Counted from the stretch's first letter, positions 18,009 through 26,745 are shown. The stretch: 36,628 nt of DNA from Endozoicomonas sp. SESOKO1 (GCF_024606265.1 NZ_JAHHPP010000018.1:1-36628), one strand, 5' to 3'. The notes: generated by a model from the sequence alone, not told the origin. Program-made: numbers and translations.

Positions 18009-19532
18009 ATGAGTAGCAACGATGATAAGGAAGTGAAGGACTCGACAGAGGCTCCTGTGAATCAGACTGAACCCTCCGGAGACCGCAAAATGCCATCGGG
18101 TGATTCAGAACAGGATATGTCCAACCTGGAATTTAATCTTGACGATGGTCAAGGGAAGGCTTCTTTAGAGAATGCTTCAGAGACTTCTACAGATAACCCT
18201 TTAGAGAAAATAGAAGACAGCGTGTCACCGGATGATATGGAGTATATCTCTGACACCAATGTCGCCATGCTGATAAAAACCCCAAGAGGGGGGCGTTTAC
18301 TGATATACACCATGTTATTGGCCCTGCTCTCTGCCATGGTATGGGCCAGTATTGCCAGGCTGGATGAAATTACCCGGGGATTAGGGGTCGTCATTCCATC
18401 CTCCCGGTTGCAGGTGGTGCAAAACCTGGAAGGTGGGATCCTGGAGCAGATATTTGTGACAGAAGGCCAACAGGTGCAATCCGGGGAACCGTTGATGCAG
18501 CTGGATGATACCATTTTTTCGTCCAGCTTCCGGGAAGGTGCCATCGAGTACTACAGCGAGCTGGCCAAAGCAGCCAGGCTTAAAGCTGAGCTCTCCGGTA
18601 GTGCATTGAGCTTTCCGGAAGAATTGAATGACTACCCGGCTTATACCCAGCGGGAGCGGGAAATTTTTTATCAGCGTGCCGACCGCTTTATCGCCGAACT
18701 CAATGTTGCCAGGGAGAAGGCTGTACAGGCCCAACATGAGTTGGCAGCAGCTGAAGATCAGCTGAAATTCCTGACCACCAGTTTTGAACTGGGGGTGGAT
18801 GAACTGGAATTGACGGTGCCCCTGGCAGAGCAGGGTGTGGTCTCCAAGGTTGAATTGATTCAGTTAAGGCAGCGGGTGAATGACCTGGAGTCAGAAAAGC
18901 GCAAGACGGAACTGAGTATTCCAAAGCGACGGGCGGCCTATCAGGAGGCGCTTTCCCGCAAAGAGGAGGTTGTCCAGGAGTACCGTGCGAATATTGTCCA
19001 GGAACTCAAGGAAACTGAAGTCCACCTGGACCAGTTGGGTGAGTCCAATAATGCCCTTGAGGACAAGGTCGACCGGACTCTGGTCAGGTCACCCATGGAT
19101 GGCATTGTCAAGAAAATCCATGTCACCACGCTTGGTGGAGTGGTTCAGCCTGGCATGAGCCTGCTGGAGATTGTACCACTGGAAGATAACCTCATGATTG
19201 AGGCTCAAATTCAGCCAAAAGACATTGGGTTTCTGCGTCAGGGAATGAAAGCCATCGTTAAGCTGACGGCTTATGACTTTGCTATTTATGGTGGGCTTGA
19301 AGGCGAGGTTGAGCACATCAGTGCTGATACCATCAAGGATGAGCAAGGCGAGAGCTTTTATATTGTCCGAATCAGAACCAAAAATAACTTTGTTGGCACA
19401 GAAGACAAACCATTGATGATTATTCCCGGTATGAGAACCGATGTGGATATTATCACTGGGGATAAGACACTGATGGCCTATTTGCTTAAGCCAATTCTCA
19501 GGGCCAGGCAGAATGCGTTGACAGAAAGATAA
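18009..19532 (+). CDS. HlyD/LapC-family membrane fusion protein of type I secretion
   Basis: The adaptor bridges the inner-membrane ABC exporter and an outer-membrane TolC-like pore. The 507-aa product has an acidic, Ser/Glu-rich cytoplasmic N-terminus of about 90 residues, one membrane helix at about 97-116, a lipoyl-type half (VQNLEGGILEQIFVTEG at about 137-153), a long coiled-coil region at about 200-345, the second lipoyl half (VRSPMDGIVKKI), and a beta-barrel end with VKLTAYDFAIYGGLEG, the family signature of HlyD. The acidic N-terminal tail is longer than in HlyD (about 60 residues before the helix) and could dock the substrate; that is inference. It starts 6 bp after the exporter gene and is followed by the lipoprotein gene. 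Confidence 0.87.
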   Translation: MSSNDDKEVKDSTEAPVNQTEPSGDRKMPSGDSEQDMSNLEFNLDDGQGKASLENASETSTDNPLEKIEDSVSPDDMEYISDTNVAMLIKTPRGGRLLIYTMLLALLSAMVWASIARLDEITRGLGVVIPSSRLQVVQNLEGGILEQIFVTEGQQVQSGEPLMQLDDTIFSSSFREGAIEYYSELAKAARLKAELSGSALSFPEELNDYPAYTQREREIFYQRADRFIAELNVAREKAVQAQHELAAAEDQLKFLTTSFELGVDELELTVPLAEQGVVSKVELIQLRQRVNDLESEKRKTELSIPKRRAAYQEALSRKEEVVQEYRANIVQELKETEVHLDQLGESNNALEDKVDRTLVRSPMDGIVKKIHVTTLGGVVQPGMSLLEIVPLEDNLMIEAQIQPKDIGFLRQGMKAIVKLTAYDFAIYGGLEGEVEHISADTIKDEQGESFYIVRIRTKNNFVGTEDKPLMIIPGMRTDVDIITGDKTLMAYLLKPILRARQNALTER

Positions 19533-19548
19533 ACAGGAGGTGGGTATT

Positions 19549-19905
19549 ATGAAAAAATCATTCAGGCTGGTTGCCTGCAGTTTCAGTTTTCTGGCGTTAC
19601 TCGGATGCGCAGCCAAAGAGCCGATTCCGGCAGCAATGAATGTAGAATTGGTGAATGAGCCGCCGGATAGCAGCAAATGCCAGTTTCTGGCCGAGATAGT
19701 GGGTTCCCAGGGGAACTGGTTTACCGGTGATTTTACCTCCAATAAAAACCTGGTTATCGGTGCCAGGAATGAGCTGAGAAATCAGGCATACAAGCTCGGC
19801 GCTAATGTTGTCTACATTCAGGATATGAAAAACACCAATGCCTATGGCTCATTGGGTACCACCAATACCACGGCGGTAGGAAAAGCTTACCGGTGTAAGC
19901 AGTGA
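19549..19905 (+). CDS. DUF4156-type lipoprotein
   Basis: The 118-aa product starts with a lipoprotein signal: MKKSFRLVACSF, a hydrophobic stretch and the lipobox LLGC, with Cys20 to be acylated. The body (ELVNEPPDSSKCQFLAEIVG then ARNELRNQAYKLGANVVYI and GKAYRC at the end) is the DUF4156/RcsF-like small lipoprotein pattern with two cysteines able to pair; molecular function is unknown. The ATG at 19549 is chosen over the in-frame GTG at 19540 because AGGAGG at 19535-19540 overlaps that GTG and sits 8 nt from the ATG. It follows the adaptor gene by 16 bp, so it is probably in the secretion operon, perhaps as an envelope accessory. Confidence 0.75.
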   Translation: MKKSFRLVACSFSFLALLGCAAKEPIPAAMNVELVNEPPDSSKCQFLAEIVGSQGNWFTGDFTSNKNLVIGARNELRNQAYKLGANVVYIQDMKNTNAYGSLGTTNTTAVGKAYRCKQ

Positions 19906-19947
19906 AGGTAGCTGCTGAGACACGGGTATTTTCCACCTGTCAGCCGG

Positions 19948-21102
19948 TTACTCAATCATTGTATCCGGGTCGATTCTGGTATTGTGCAGTTGCCACTGCC
20001 CAATATCAGAGTCTCTTATAATCGCTCCGGCAAAATGACTTCTGCTGAAGTGAGCATCGGTCAGGTCGGTATGCTCGATCAGCCAATGATTCAGATGGCA
20101 ATGGCTGAATGTTGGCGCTTTTTCCACACTGAAACAGTCGGTGAAAACCCCTTCTTTGAAACTGACCTGGTTGAATACGGTATTATCCAGTTGGGCGTTG
20201 GTTAAGCTTACCCGTTCCCAAAGACACCGGGATATTTCGGTATTGGCCAGACTGACAGACTGCAGTTCACAGTCAGACATCGTCACTTCGTTAATTTTTG
20301 CATTGGAAAAAAACGGCCCTTCAATAAAACTTTCACACCCTTTGAAGGACGTGTTGTTTATCACCGCATTGTTGAATGATGTTTTGGTAAGCGTACAGTG
20401 ACGAAACTCCATATCCTGAATCTCTGCATGTGAGAAATCCGCATTATCAAAGAATCCGTGGATAATATGACTGTTGTATAAGTGTATTTCCCGGCAGGAA
20501 CTGTTGTGGAAGGTTTGTGCGGTCATATCACAGCTCTCGATCACCGCCATATCCAGCATGGCATGATCAAAGTTTGCTGCAGAAAGGTCGGTATCAATGA
20601 CTCTGGCGTTGGTCAGGTTGGCGTGCCGAAGGTCGGCACCATTGAGATTACAGCCATCCAGAATGCAGTCCCGCAGATCGGTATGCCGAAAATCGGCACC
20701 GCGGAGGTCACAGTTTTTCCAATGAACGCCACGCAGTTTGCCGGACCGGAATTTACAGCGCTTCATCAGGCTGTTTTTAAAGCGCATGCGCTCCAGATCC
20801 CGATGGTTCAGAGAAAGCCCGGTAAAGTCGGATTGATCCGGGGCAGTCCACCCCGGGTGGAGACTGTCCAGCAATGCCCGCTGTTGCGCCGCTTTCTCTT
20901 TTTCCTGCTCCAATTGGGAAGCAGGGCCTGATGTCTGTTGAACCTGGTACTCGCCAACCTCTTTTTTTACGAGAATGGTGTTATTGGCGGTTAAACCAGA
21001 GGTTTTGAGTCCGTCGGTATCCAGAATGTTGTGGTTACCAGAAGTTGCTGAAGCCTTCTTCTCTGGCAAAGACTTCGATGATCTACGTTTTTTCTGTGGC
21101 AC
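19948..21102 (-). CDS. Pentapeptide-repeat protein
   Basis: The 384-aa product has a basic, low-complexity N-terminus (KKRRSSKSLPEKKAS, about residues 3-18), a Gln/Glu-rich linker and then, from about residue 90 to the end, A(D/N)LXX-type pentapeptide repeats: DLRGADFRHTDLRDC, NLNGADLRHANLTNA and so on, interrupted by looser coils. Such repeats fold into a right-handed quadrilateral beta helix. Some members mimic DNA to protect gyrase, others are secreted effectors, and most are uncharacterised; nothing here selects among these. The start is GTG at 21102 with GGAG 10 nt upstream. It lies 58 bp downstream of the metal ATPase on the same strand and converges with the lipoprotein gene. Confidence 0.8.
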   Translation of the reverse strand: MPQKKRRSSKSLPEKKASATSGNHNILDTDGLKTSGLTANNTILVKKEVGEYQVQQTSGPASQLEQEKEKAAQQRALLDSLHPGWTAPDQSDFTGLSLNHRDLERMRFKNSLMKRCKFRSGKLRGVHWKNCDLRGADFRHTDLRDCILDGCNLNGADLRHANLTNARVIDTDLSAANFDHAMLDMAVIESCDMTAQTFHNSSCREIHLYNSHIIHGFFDNADFSHAEIQDMEFRHCTLTKTSFNNAVINNTSFKGCESFIEGPFFSNAKINEVTMSDCELQSVSLANTEISRCLWERVSLTNAQLDNTVFNQVSFKEGVFTDCFSVEKAPTFSHCHLNHWLIEHTDLTDAHFSRSHFAGAIIRDSDIGQWQLHNTRIDPDTMIE

Positions 21103-21160
21103 AGGTGGAAATCTCCGGACGAACTCATTTCATTGTGAGTCGCCCGGAACGATTAAAGGT

Positions 21161-23464
21161 TTAGCCCTTCTTTTTGTTTCGCAATAGCCTCAGGGCGTTG
21201 GCGGTGACCAGCGCGGTGGCACCGGTGTCGGCAAGAACCGCAACCCAGAGTCCGGTCATGCCCAGCAAAGTCGTGACCAGAAACAATGCTTTACTGCCCA
21301 CAGCCAGGAAAATGTTCTGGCGGATAATGGCCATGGTGGAACGGGAAAGACCGATAAGGTCAGCCAGTTCTTCCACCCGGTTGTGGGTAAGCGCACAGTC
21401 AGCGGTTTCAAGGGCGACGTCGGCACCTGATCCCATGGCAATCCCGATATCTGCCGTTTTCAGCGCGGGCGCATCGTTGATGCCGTCACCGATCATGGCA
21501 ACCCGGCCTTTTTCTTTCAGCCGCTCTATTTCAGTAGATTTATCACCGGGCAGGAGACCCGAACGGTATTCCATTCCCAACTGACTGGCGATGGCTGCTG
21601 CAGCACAGGGGTTGTCGCCAGTGAGCATGATACTGTTGATACCCATGGCTTTAAGGGCTGCGATGGCATTTTGGGCCTCGGTTCTTGGGTTATCCCGAAG
21701 GGCAATCAAGCCCACCAAATCCCCTTCAACCGTTACCATGGCAAGGGTATTACCCTGCTCTTCAAGCTGTTCGATCGTCTGTTGAGCGCCTGCAACCGTG
21801 TCAATACTGTCCTGTAAGTGTCGTGGGGAACCAACAACAACCATTTTACCCTCAACCTGGCCCTGAACACCCAGCCCGGCTTTGGCTTCAACTTCACTGG
21901 TGGCAGGTAGCCTGATATTCATCTCATCAGCCCTCGCTACGATGGCCCTGGCAATTGGATGTGCTGAACCGGACTCAACGGCTGCCGCAAGCCGGAGGAC
22001 TTCCTGCTCCGACATAGACTCTGGATAGAATGCTGAGCGGCCAAACGATGCGATGTGAGTAACGGCAGGCTTGCCTTCTGTGAGTGTGCCGGTTTTATCA
22101 AAGGCGACCGTTTTTACCGAGCCGAGAAGCTCAAGAGCTGCACCACCCTTGATCAGTGCACCATTTCGAGATGCCCTTGCCAGGGCAGAGGTAACAGCAG
22201 CCGGCGTTGAAATCACCAGTGCACATGGGCAGGCGATAAGTAACAGTGTCAGCGCTTTGTAGATCCATTCCACCCAGGGTCCGGCAAATACCAGTGGCGG
22301 AACAAACGCCACCAGTACTGCCATAAACATCATTAATGGGGTATACCAGCGGCTAAAGGCATCAATAAAACGTTCAACCGGGGCTTTTCGCTCTTCAGCT
22401 TCTTCGATAAGACGGATTATACGGTCAACGGCGCTTTCTCCAGGTTTTGAAATCACCTTGAGCCGGGCTACCCGGTCCACAGACAGTGAGCCAGCCATCA
22501 CAATCTCACCGGGGTTATGTTCTACAGGAACCGATTCGCCGGTTAACGCGCTCTTATCGAAGCTAACGTCAGGCGTCAAGAGTTCACCATCAGCGGGCAG
22601 ACGACTGCCCGGTAATATTTCGATGATGTCTCCCGGTTTCAGGGTATCGGCGGAAACCGCTGATTTATTCCCATCTCTGTCAATGAGGAACGCTGTTTCC
22701 GGTGTCAGCGCCATCAGCTTCTGGACACCCTGCCTAGCCCTCCCTGCAGCAAACGCTTCCATATGCTCACCGATCATGAACAGCAGAAGCACCATGGCTG
22801 CTTCAACGGTTTCACCCAGAAACAGAGCACCAGTGGCAGCAATGCTCATCAGGGTTTCGATGGAGAAGGGAGAGCCACTTCTGGCTAATAGCCATGCCTT
22901 GGTGGCAACAGGGTAAAGCCCCCAGAGTGTGGCCAGATAAAACAACACGTTGCCAGCAACCGGAAAGGTTCCCTGAATCAATACCGCGACCAGCATAAAT
23001 AGAGCCAGTGAAATAATGTGCCAGTATTTTTTCAGGAAACTATCGGCTACAGGTTCATGAGCAACGTCGTCTTTCACCGAAAAGCCCAGTTCTCGAATGG
23101 TTTTAAGGATGTTGTTATTGATGTCGCTATTGATGTCGCTATTGATGCCGCTATTGATGCCATCATGGATACTTGCCCGATTATCAACCTTAACCAGCAG
23201 GCGCTCCGTTGCGAATGTGACCCGGGCCCCGGTCACACCATTCAGCCCGTTTACGGCATTCTCAATTTTGGTGGCACAGCCCGGGCAGTCCATGCCAGTT
23301 ATGATCCAGCTAAGCTGCATGCAATCGGAAACTGAAGCAGTCTGATGGTCTATTGCAGAACCTTCTGACTGAGTGTTATTGCTGCAGCATGAAGATGCAG
23401 CACCGCTGCTTTTCATTGTGTCGCTCTGTGGGCTTGCACTTTGAGTAGCTGGGCAGGATGGCAT
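21161..23464 (-). CDS. zntA: Zn/Cd/Pb-exporting P1B-type ATPase, ZntA-like
   Basis: This inner-membrane pump exports Zn2+, Cd2+ or Pb2+ using ATP. The 767-aa product has a Cys-rich N-terminal tail (ASSCCSNN), an HMA domain with GMDCPGC (Cys60, Cys63), eight predicted helices, the phosphatase loop TGES at about 308-311, the metal-site CPC at 412-414, the phosphorylated Asp456 in DKTGTLTEG, the hinge GDGINDAP, and a C-terminal Asp in VAVLADTGATALVTANAL matching the ZntA metal-site Asp. CPC with that Asp points to divalent Zn/Cd/Pb, not copper. The HMA domain contains a repeat insertion (GINS/DINS, about 102-117). An ArsR-family repressor gene lies just upstream on the same strand with a palindromic operator between them. 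Start ATG at 23464; ribosome site weak. Confidence 0.9.
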   Translation of the reverse strand: MPSCPATQSASPQSDTMKSSGAASSCCSNNTQSEGSAIDHQTASVSDCMQLSWIITGMDCPGCATKIENAVNGLNGVTGARVTFATERLLVKVDNRASIHDGINSGINSDINSDINNNILKTIRELGFSVKDDVAHEPVADSFLKKYWHIISLALFMLVAVLIQGTFPVAGNVLFYLATLWGLYPVATKAWLLARSGSPFSIETLMSIAATGALFLGETVEAAMVLLLFMIGEHMEAFAAGRARQGVQKLMALTPETAFLIDRDGNKSAVSADTLKPGDIIEILPGSRLPADGELLTPDVSFDKSALTGESVPVEHNPGEIVMAGSLSVDRVARLKVISKPGESAVDRIIRLIEEAEERKAPVERFIDAFSRWYTPLMMFMAVLVAFVPPLVFAGPWVEWIYKALTLLLIACPCALVISTPAAVTSALARASRNGALIKGGAALELLGSVKTVAFDKTGTLTEGKPAVTHIASFGRSAFYPESMSEQEVLRLAAAVESGSAHPIARAIVARADEMNIRLPATSEVEAKAGLGVQGQVEGKMVVVGSPRHLQDSIDTVAGAQQTIEQLEEQGNTLAMVTVEGDLVGLIALRDNPRTEAQNAIAALKAMGINSIMLTGDNPCAAAAIASQLGMEYRSGLLPGDKSTEIERLKEKGRVAMIGDGINDAPALKTADIGIAMGSGADVALETADCALTHNRVEELADLIGLSRSTMAIIRQNIFLAVGSKALFLVTTLLGMTGLWVAVLADTGATALVTANALRLLRNKKKG
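23111..23170. repeat. 12-bp tandem repeat inside the metal ATPase gene
   Basis: Five consecutive 12-bp units (23111, 23123, 23135, 23147, 23159) follow the pattern GTCGCTATTGAT: units 2 and 3 are identical, unit 4 differs at one base, units 1 and 5 are diverged. The length keeps frame and encodes a four-residue repeat (GINS, DINS) within the HMA domain. Confidence 0.85.
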
Positions 23465-23496
23465 GACTTCACTCGCATTGATATAAGAATAATTTT

Positions 23497-23516
23497 ATAT
23501 AAATTTAAATTTATAT
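23497..23516. promoter_or_regulatory. Palindromic operator for the ArsR-type repressor
   Basis: ATATAAATTTAAATTTATAT is a perfect 20-bp palindrome between the repressor gene and the ATPase gene. On the minus strand it follows TTGACG (23530-23525) and overlaps the -10 region (TAAATT at 17-bp spacing), the usual place for ArsR/SmtB repression of a metal pump promoter. Confidence 0.6.
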
Positions 23517-23548
23517 GTATGGTGCGTCAAGCCATGAAATGAATATTC

Positions 23549-23878
23549 TTACTGACGCTCCTTGACATGATTGGCCAGGTCAAGAATGACATGACGGATA
23601 TGGTAGTCATCCAACCCATAAAGCACCTGCTTTCCTTTACGGGTTGATTTCAGGATTCGGGCTTCCCTCAGACTGCGCAGATGATGGCTGGTTAAAGGCT
23701 GCGACATACCCGAAATTTCGGACAGACAGCATACCGGCTGTGGTTCTTCAAGGCAGGCAATGACCAGCTGTAGCCTTTTGCTGTCCCCGAGAAGCTGAAA
23801 AATTTTTGCCAGTCGCTCCATGTCTTGTTCAGACAATTCCGGTAGCTGAGAACAACAGGTTTGATGCATATCGACCAT
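23549..23878 (-). CDS. ArsR/SmtB-family metal-responsive repressor
   Basis: This winged-helix repressor probably releases DNA on binding Zn, Cd or Pb and controls the adjacent ATPase gene. From the ATG at 23878 it is 109 aa. Helix-turn-helix: ISGMSQPLTSHHLRSLREA. The wing is RKGKQVLYGL. The metal ligands of SmtB/CadC are present in spacing: D.H in DDYHIRH and H..E in ANHVKE, 11 residues between the two His, as in the alpha-5 zinc site. A CC pair in PVCCLSEIS takes the place of the CadC CxC site, and CC near the N-terminus may add ligands. The frame is open to an ATG at 24031, which would add 51 residues unlike the family; neither start has a good ribosome site, and a weak promoter (TTTACA ... 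CATATT) within the extension favours the short form. Confidence 0.85.
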   Translation of the reverse strand: MVDMHQTCCSQLPELSEQDMERLAKIFQLLGDSKRLQLVIACLEEPQPVCCLSEISGMSQPLTSHHLRSLREARILKSTRKGKQVLYGLDDYHIRHVILDLANHVKERQ

Positions 23879-24179
23879 AGGCGTGTCCGAATCCTGGAAT
23901 ATGATCGGTAATGGTATTGCGCTGTAAACGCTTAGTCTATTTTCCTGAGCCTGTATCAAAGGTCGATAAACGCTTTTGGTAATTTCCCTATTCTCGGTCA
24001 GCCTCCTCAGGGTAAAATCCATCACATCCATGGGACATTCTGTTTTTCAGGCAGTTGCTGCCGACGTTATACATGTTTATTTCGGTTATTCCGTTTGTTC
24101 TGTTCCTGCACTGAGGATTATCCTTTGTGCCTCTGCTGACACTGACTGTTATATCAGCAGTTCTGGTTACGCCTTTCTT

Positions 24180-24209
24180 GAAAAAATGGCTGAAAAAATG
24201 GCTGAAAAA
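24180..24209. repeat. Short 12-bp tandem repeat before maeA
   Basis: GAAAAAATGGCT occurs twice in tandem (24180-24191, 24192-24203) and a third copy is partly kept to 24209. It lies just upstream of the maeA ribosome site. Confidence 0.7.
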
Positions 24210-24222
24210 TCATAGGAAAAAA

Positions 24223-25905
24223 ATGAGCGCACACGACCAATGCATCCATACTGGCCTCACAGGCCGTTTGTTGCTGGAAAACTCCCTGCTGAATAAAGGG
24301 ACAGCTTTTTCCGTGGAGGAACGGAGTGAACTGGACCTTCATGGCCTTCTGCCGCCAAGGGTAGAGTCGATGGAGGAACAATGTCGTCGAGCTTATAAGT
24401 CTTTCTCAATCAAGCCTACGCCGATACTGAAGCATATCTACCTGCGCTCATTGCAGGATACCAACGAAACACTGTTTTATGCCCTGTTGCAACGCCATCT
24501 TCAGGAGATGCTGCCGATCATCTACACACCGGTTGTGGGGCAGGCCTGTCAGCGCTTCAGTGACCTCTACCGTCGACCAAGAGGCATCTACATTTCCTGG
24601 CCCCAGCGTGAACATATCTCAGCCATGCTGGCCAACTTCAAGCGTAATATTGAAGTGATTGTTGTCACTGATGGTGAGCGTATTCTGGGTCTGGGTGACC
24701 AGGGTATTGGCGGTATGGGAATCTGTATTGGCAAGTTGTCGCTCTATAGTGCGGTGGGGGGAATTGCACCGAACAAAACACTGCCCATCGTACTGGATTG
24801 CGGAACCAATAACCGACAGTTGCTGAATGACCCGAATTACCTGGGGTGGCGACATGAACGCATTGCAGACGATGAATACTATGCGTTTGTGGATGACTTT
24901 ATCCGCGCACTGAAACGTCGCTGGCCAAAAGCGCTGTTGCAGTTTGAGGATTTTGCCATCAACCATGCAACACCACTTCTGGAAAAATACCGGGATGAAC
25001 TCTGTTCTTTTAACGATGATATTCAGGGTACTGCGGGTGTGACGGCTGCATCACTGTTGGCGGCGGCCAACGCCTCTGGCAAGTCCATTGAGGACATGAA
25101 AATTGCTTTCCTTGGTGCCGGCTCAGCCGGTTGCGGTATTGCCGAGCAGCTGATCCGCCTGATGGTTGGCCGTGGGCTCAGTGATGAACAGGCCCGTCAG
25201 CGAATATTCATGGTTGACCGACATGGCGTACTGAATGATCAGATGGAAGACCTGCGGCCATTCCAGCAACGATTGGTGCAGAGTTGTGAAGAGCTCCGCC
25301 AATGGAGTTGCGATGAGAATCCGGGATTACTGGATGTTGTTACTCATGCAAAGCCTGACGCCATTATTGGGGTGTCAGGTCAGCCAGGGCTGTTCACCCG
25401 GGAAGTCATTGAGAAAATGGCTGAGAACCATGAGCGACCCATCGTTTTCCCACTGTCAAACCCAATCAGCCAGGTTGAAGCGACACCGGAAAATATTATT
25501 CAGTGGAGCGAAGGTCGAGCGTTGATTGCGACTGGCAGCCCATTTGATCCGGTTGAGTACAACGGTAACCAGTACCCGGTCGCTCAATGCAACAACATCT
25601 ACATCTTCCCGGGGCTGGGCCTTGGTGTTCTGGCCAGTGATGCTGAAAGAGTCTCCGATGGCATGCTGGACGCGGCGGTTGAAACACTGGCCATGGCCTC
25701 GCCAGCCGTTATGAATCCGGAAGCAGCGCTTTTGCCTGAATTGAACCGTATTCACCAGGTGACCTGTGAAATAGCGATTGCCGTTGCCAGAAAGGCGCAG
25801 GAAGAGGGGCTGGCACCAAAATGTGAACAAACAGCATTGGAAGCAAGAGTCAGAGGCAAGCGTTGGAGTCCTGAATATCGTCGAGTCTATCTGTCTGATT
25901 CCTGA
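24223..25905 (+). CDS. maeA: NAD-dependent malic enzyme
   Basis: The enzyme oxidatively decarboxylates malate to pyruvate with reduction of NAD+ (cytoplasm, anaplerotic node). From the ATG at 24223 the product is 560 aa, close to E. coli MaeA (565 aa). The N-terminal malic domain has [11 protein letters not shown] with the catalytic Tyr at 101, [17 protein letters not shown] with the catalytic Lys, and the metal ligands in [10 protein letters not shown] and [11 protein letters not shown]. The NAD-binding domain has [15 protein letters not shown]. The length and these motifs favour the long NAD type over the MaeB fusion type. An upstream frame extends to 24127, but AGGA 6 nt before 24223 and the family N-terminus decide this start. 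It diverges from the repressor gene. The repeat element at 25917 begins 12 nt after its stop. Confidence 0.92.
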   Translation: MSAHDQCIHTGLTGRLLLENSLLNKGTAFSVEERSELDLHGLLPPRVESMEEQCRRAYKSFSIKPTPILKHIYLRSLQDTNETLFYALLQRHLQEMLPIIYTPVVGQACQRFSDLYRRPRGIYISWPQREHISAMLANFKRNIEVIVVTDGERILGLGDQGIGGMGICIGKLSLYSAVGGIAPNKTLPIVLDCGTNNRQLLNDPNYLGWRHERIADDEYYAFVDDFIRALKRRWPKALLQFEDFAINHATPLLEKYRDELCSFNDDIQGTAGVTAASLLAAANASGKSIEDMKIAFLGAGSAGCGIAEQLIRLMVGRGLSDEQARQRIFMVDRHGVLNDQMEDLRPFQQRLVQSCEELRQWSCDENPGLLDVVTHAKPDAIIGVSGQPGLFTREVIEKMAENHERPIVFPLSNPISQVEATPENIIQWSEGRALIATGSPFDPVEYNGNQYPVAQCNNIYIFPGLGLGVLASDAERVSDGMLDAAVETLAMASPAVMNPEAALLPELNRIHQVTCEIAIAVARKAQEEGLAPKCEQTALEARVRGKRWSPEYRRVYLSDS

Positions 25906-25916
25906 AGGTAGAGTCT

Positions 25917-26380
25917 GGGAGAAAGGGAATTACGTGAAAGTATATAAAGAAGGGTAAGCAGATAAGTTTACAAACGACCAGGCATCTTTATTGTTGTTAT
26001 TGACTGACAGATGTCTGGTATGTCCCGTTGCCTTCCTGAGGGTGCAGTCTTCGAAAAAGCTGCGGCAATCTTTTTAACATCCCACCAATTTGCCAGTTGA
26101 TGTCCTTCAGTATTCTGCAAACTTATCTGCTTTAATCACCGACCTGCTGTTTTTGTTATTGTTGGCCAGAGCTTGCCATGTTGTTGTTATTGTTTGGCGT
26201 TTTTTTGTTTTCGACAGGTCATCTACAAAGGGTGTGCCAAAAACGACTCTGACTGATTAACTGGTTGATAAATTTGGATTAAATATTTTTTCGTCTCTTC
26301 GTCCAATCCATGGACAAGGTGTAATCTGTTACTTGTTGAGTACTGGGTTGGGAAGATTGTAACCCGGGTAACAGGCTAAA
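25917..26380 (+). repeat. Structured intergenic element, copy 1
   Basis: This gene-free stretch aligns by eye with the stretch at 26882-27330 in the same orientation: GGGAGA (25917), GGAATTA (25926), AAGCAGATAAGTTTACA (25956), CTTTATT (25985), GCCTT (26030), CAGTCTTC (26045), GCAAACTTATCTG (26117), TTGCC..ATGT (26173), GGCG (26196), AACGA (26242) and CTGTTAC...GTAACAG (26326/26368) recur in order. Its left arm AAGCAGATAAGTTT (25956-25969) pairs with AAACTTATCTGCTT (26119-26132). Inside, CCAGGCATCT (25978-25987) pairs with AGATGTCTGG (26009-26018). Near the 3' end CTGTTAC (26326-26332) pairs with GTAACAG (26368-26374). No frame of note is present. It begins 12 nt after the maeA stop, so it could be a 3' UTR, a separate RNA, or a dispersed element. 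Confidence 0.6.
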
Positions 26381-26385
26381 ATGGA

Positions 26386-26745
26386 TCAGGCTTTATGCAC
26401 TTCTATACGACTGATCAACCCTTCATTAGAGAAAAAAATCCTTTCTATACCCGGTACATTCACAGATTCATCCGACTCAGGATCAGTCCCCGTTCTGACA
26501 AATTCAAGCTCGACACAACAGCCATTAAGGCTTCGGTAACTGTTGACATACCAGTTCACGTCGGGGATTTTTGAAAAAAAAGTGGTCATCATATCGAGAA
26601 TCGCGGCCTTTCCCAGAAAGTCGCCAAGAAATGCCGAGTAGTAACTGGCACTTTCATCAAACATCGGAGATATCCAGTCCAGCCTGTGGGCATTGGACAG
26701 AGCAACATAGGCTCTGGCAGCTTCAACTTGTTCATCGTTGGTCAT
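26386..26745 (-). CDS. NTF2/SnoaL-like small protein
   Basis: From the ATG at 26745 the product is 119 aa with the look of the NTF2-like (SnoaL) fold: an N-terminal helix pair (EQVEAARAYVALSNAHRL), a conserved Trp-Asp region (DWISPMFDESASYY), then a helix with FLGKAAILDMMTTFF and a curved sheet ending NVPGIERIFFSNEGLISRIEVHKA. Such domains are small binding pockets or isomerases, and the ligand cannot be predicted. The frame stays open to a GTG at 26799, but the extension looks noncoding and neither start has a good ribosome site. The gene is leftward and sits exactly between the two repeat copies; its stop is 12 nt from the 3' stem of copy 1. Confidence 0.7.
   Translation of the reverse strand: MTNDEQVEAARAYVALSNAHRLDWISPMFDESASYYSAFLGDFLGKAAILDMMTTFFSKIPDVNWYVNSYRSLNGCCVELEFVRTGTDPESDESVNVPGIERIFFSNEGLISRIEVHKA

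Noticed and set aside
23879-24031. N-terminal extension of the ArsR-type repressor
   Set aside because: The 51 extra residues do not resemble the family, the start has no good ribosome site, and a weak promoter lies within; kept only as a possibility.
25956-26132. Retron-type noncoding RNA (long inverted repeat closing about 160 nt with internal hairpins)
   Set aside because: No reverse transcriptase gene is near either copy, and the two copies with an extra 3' stem do not fit a retron.
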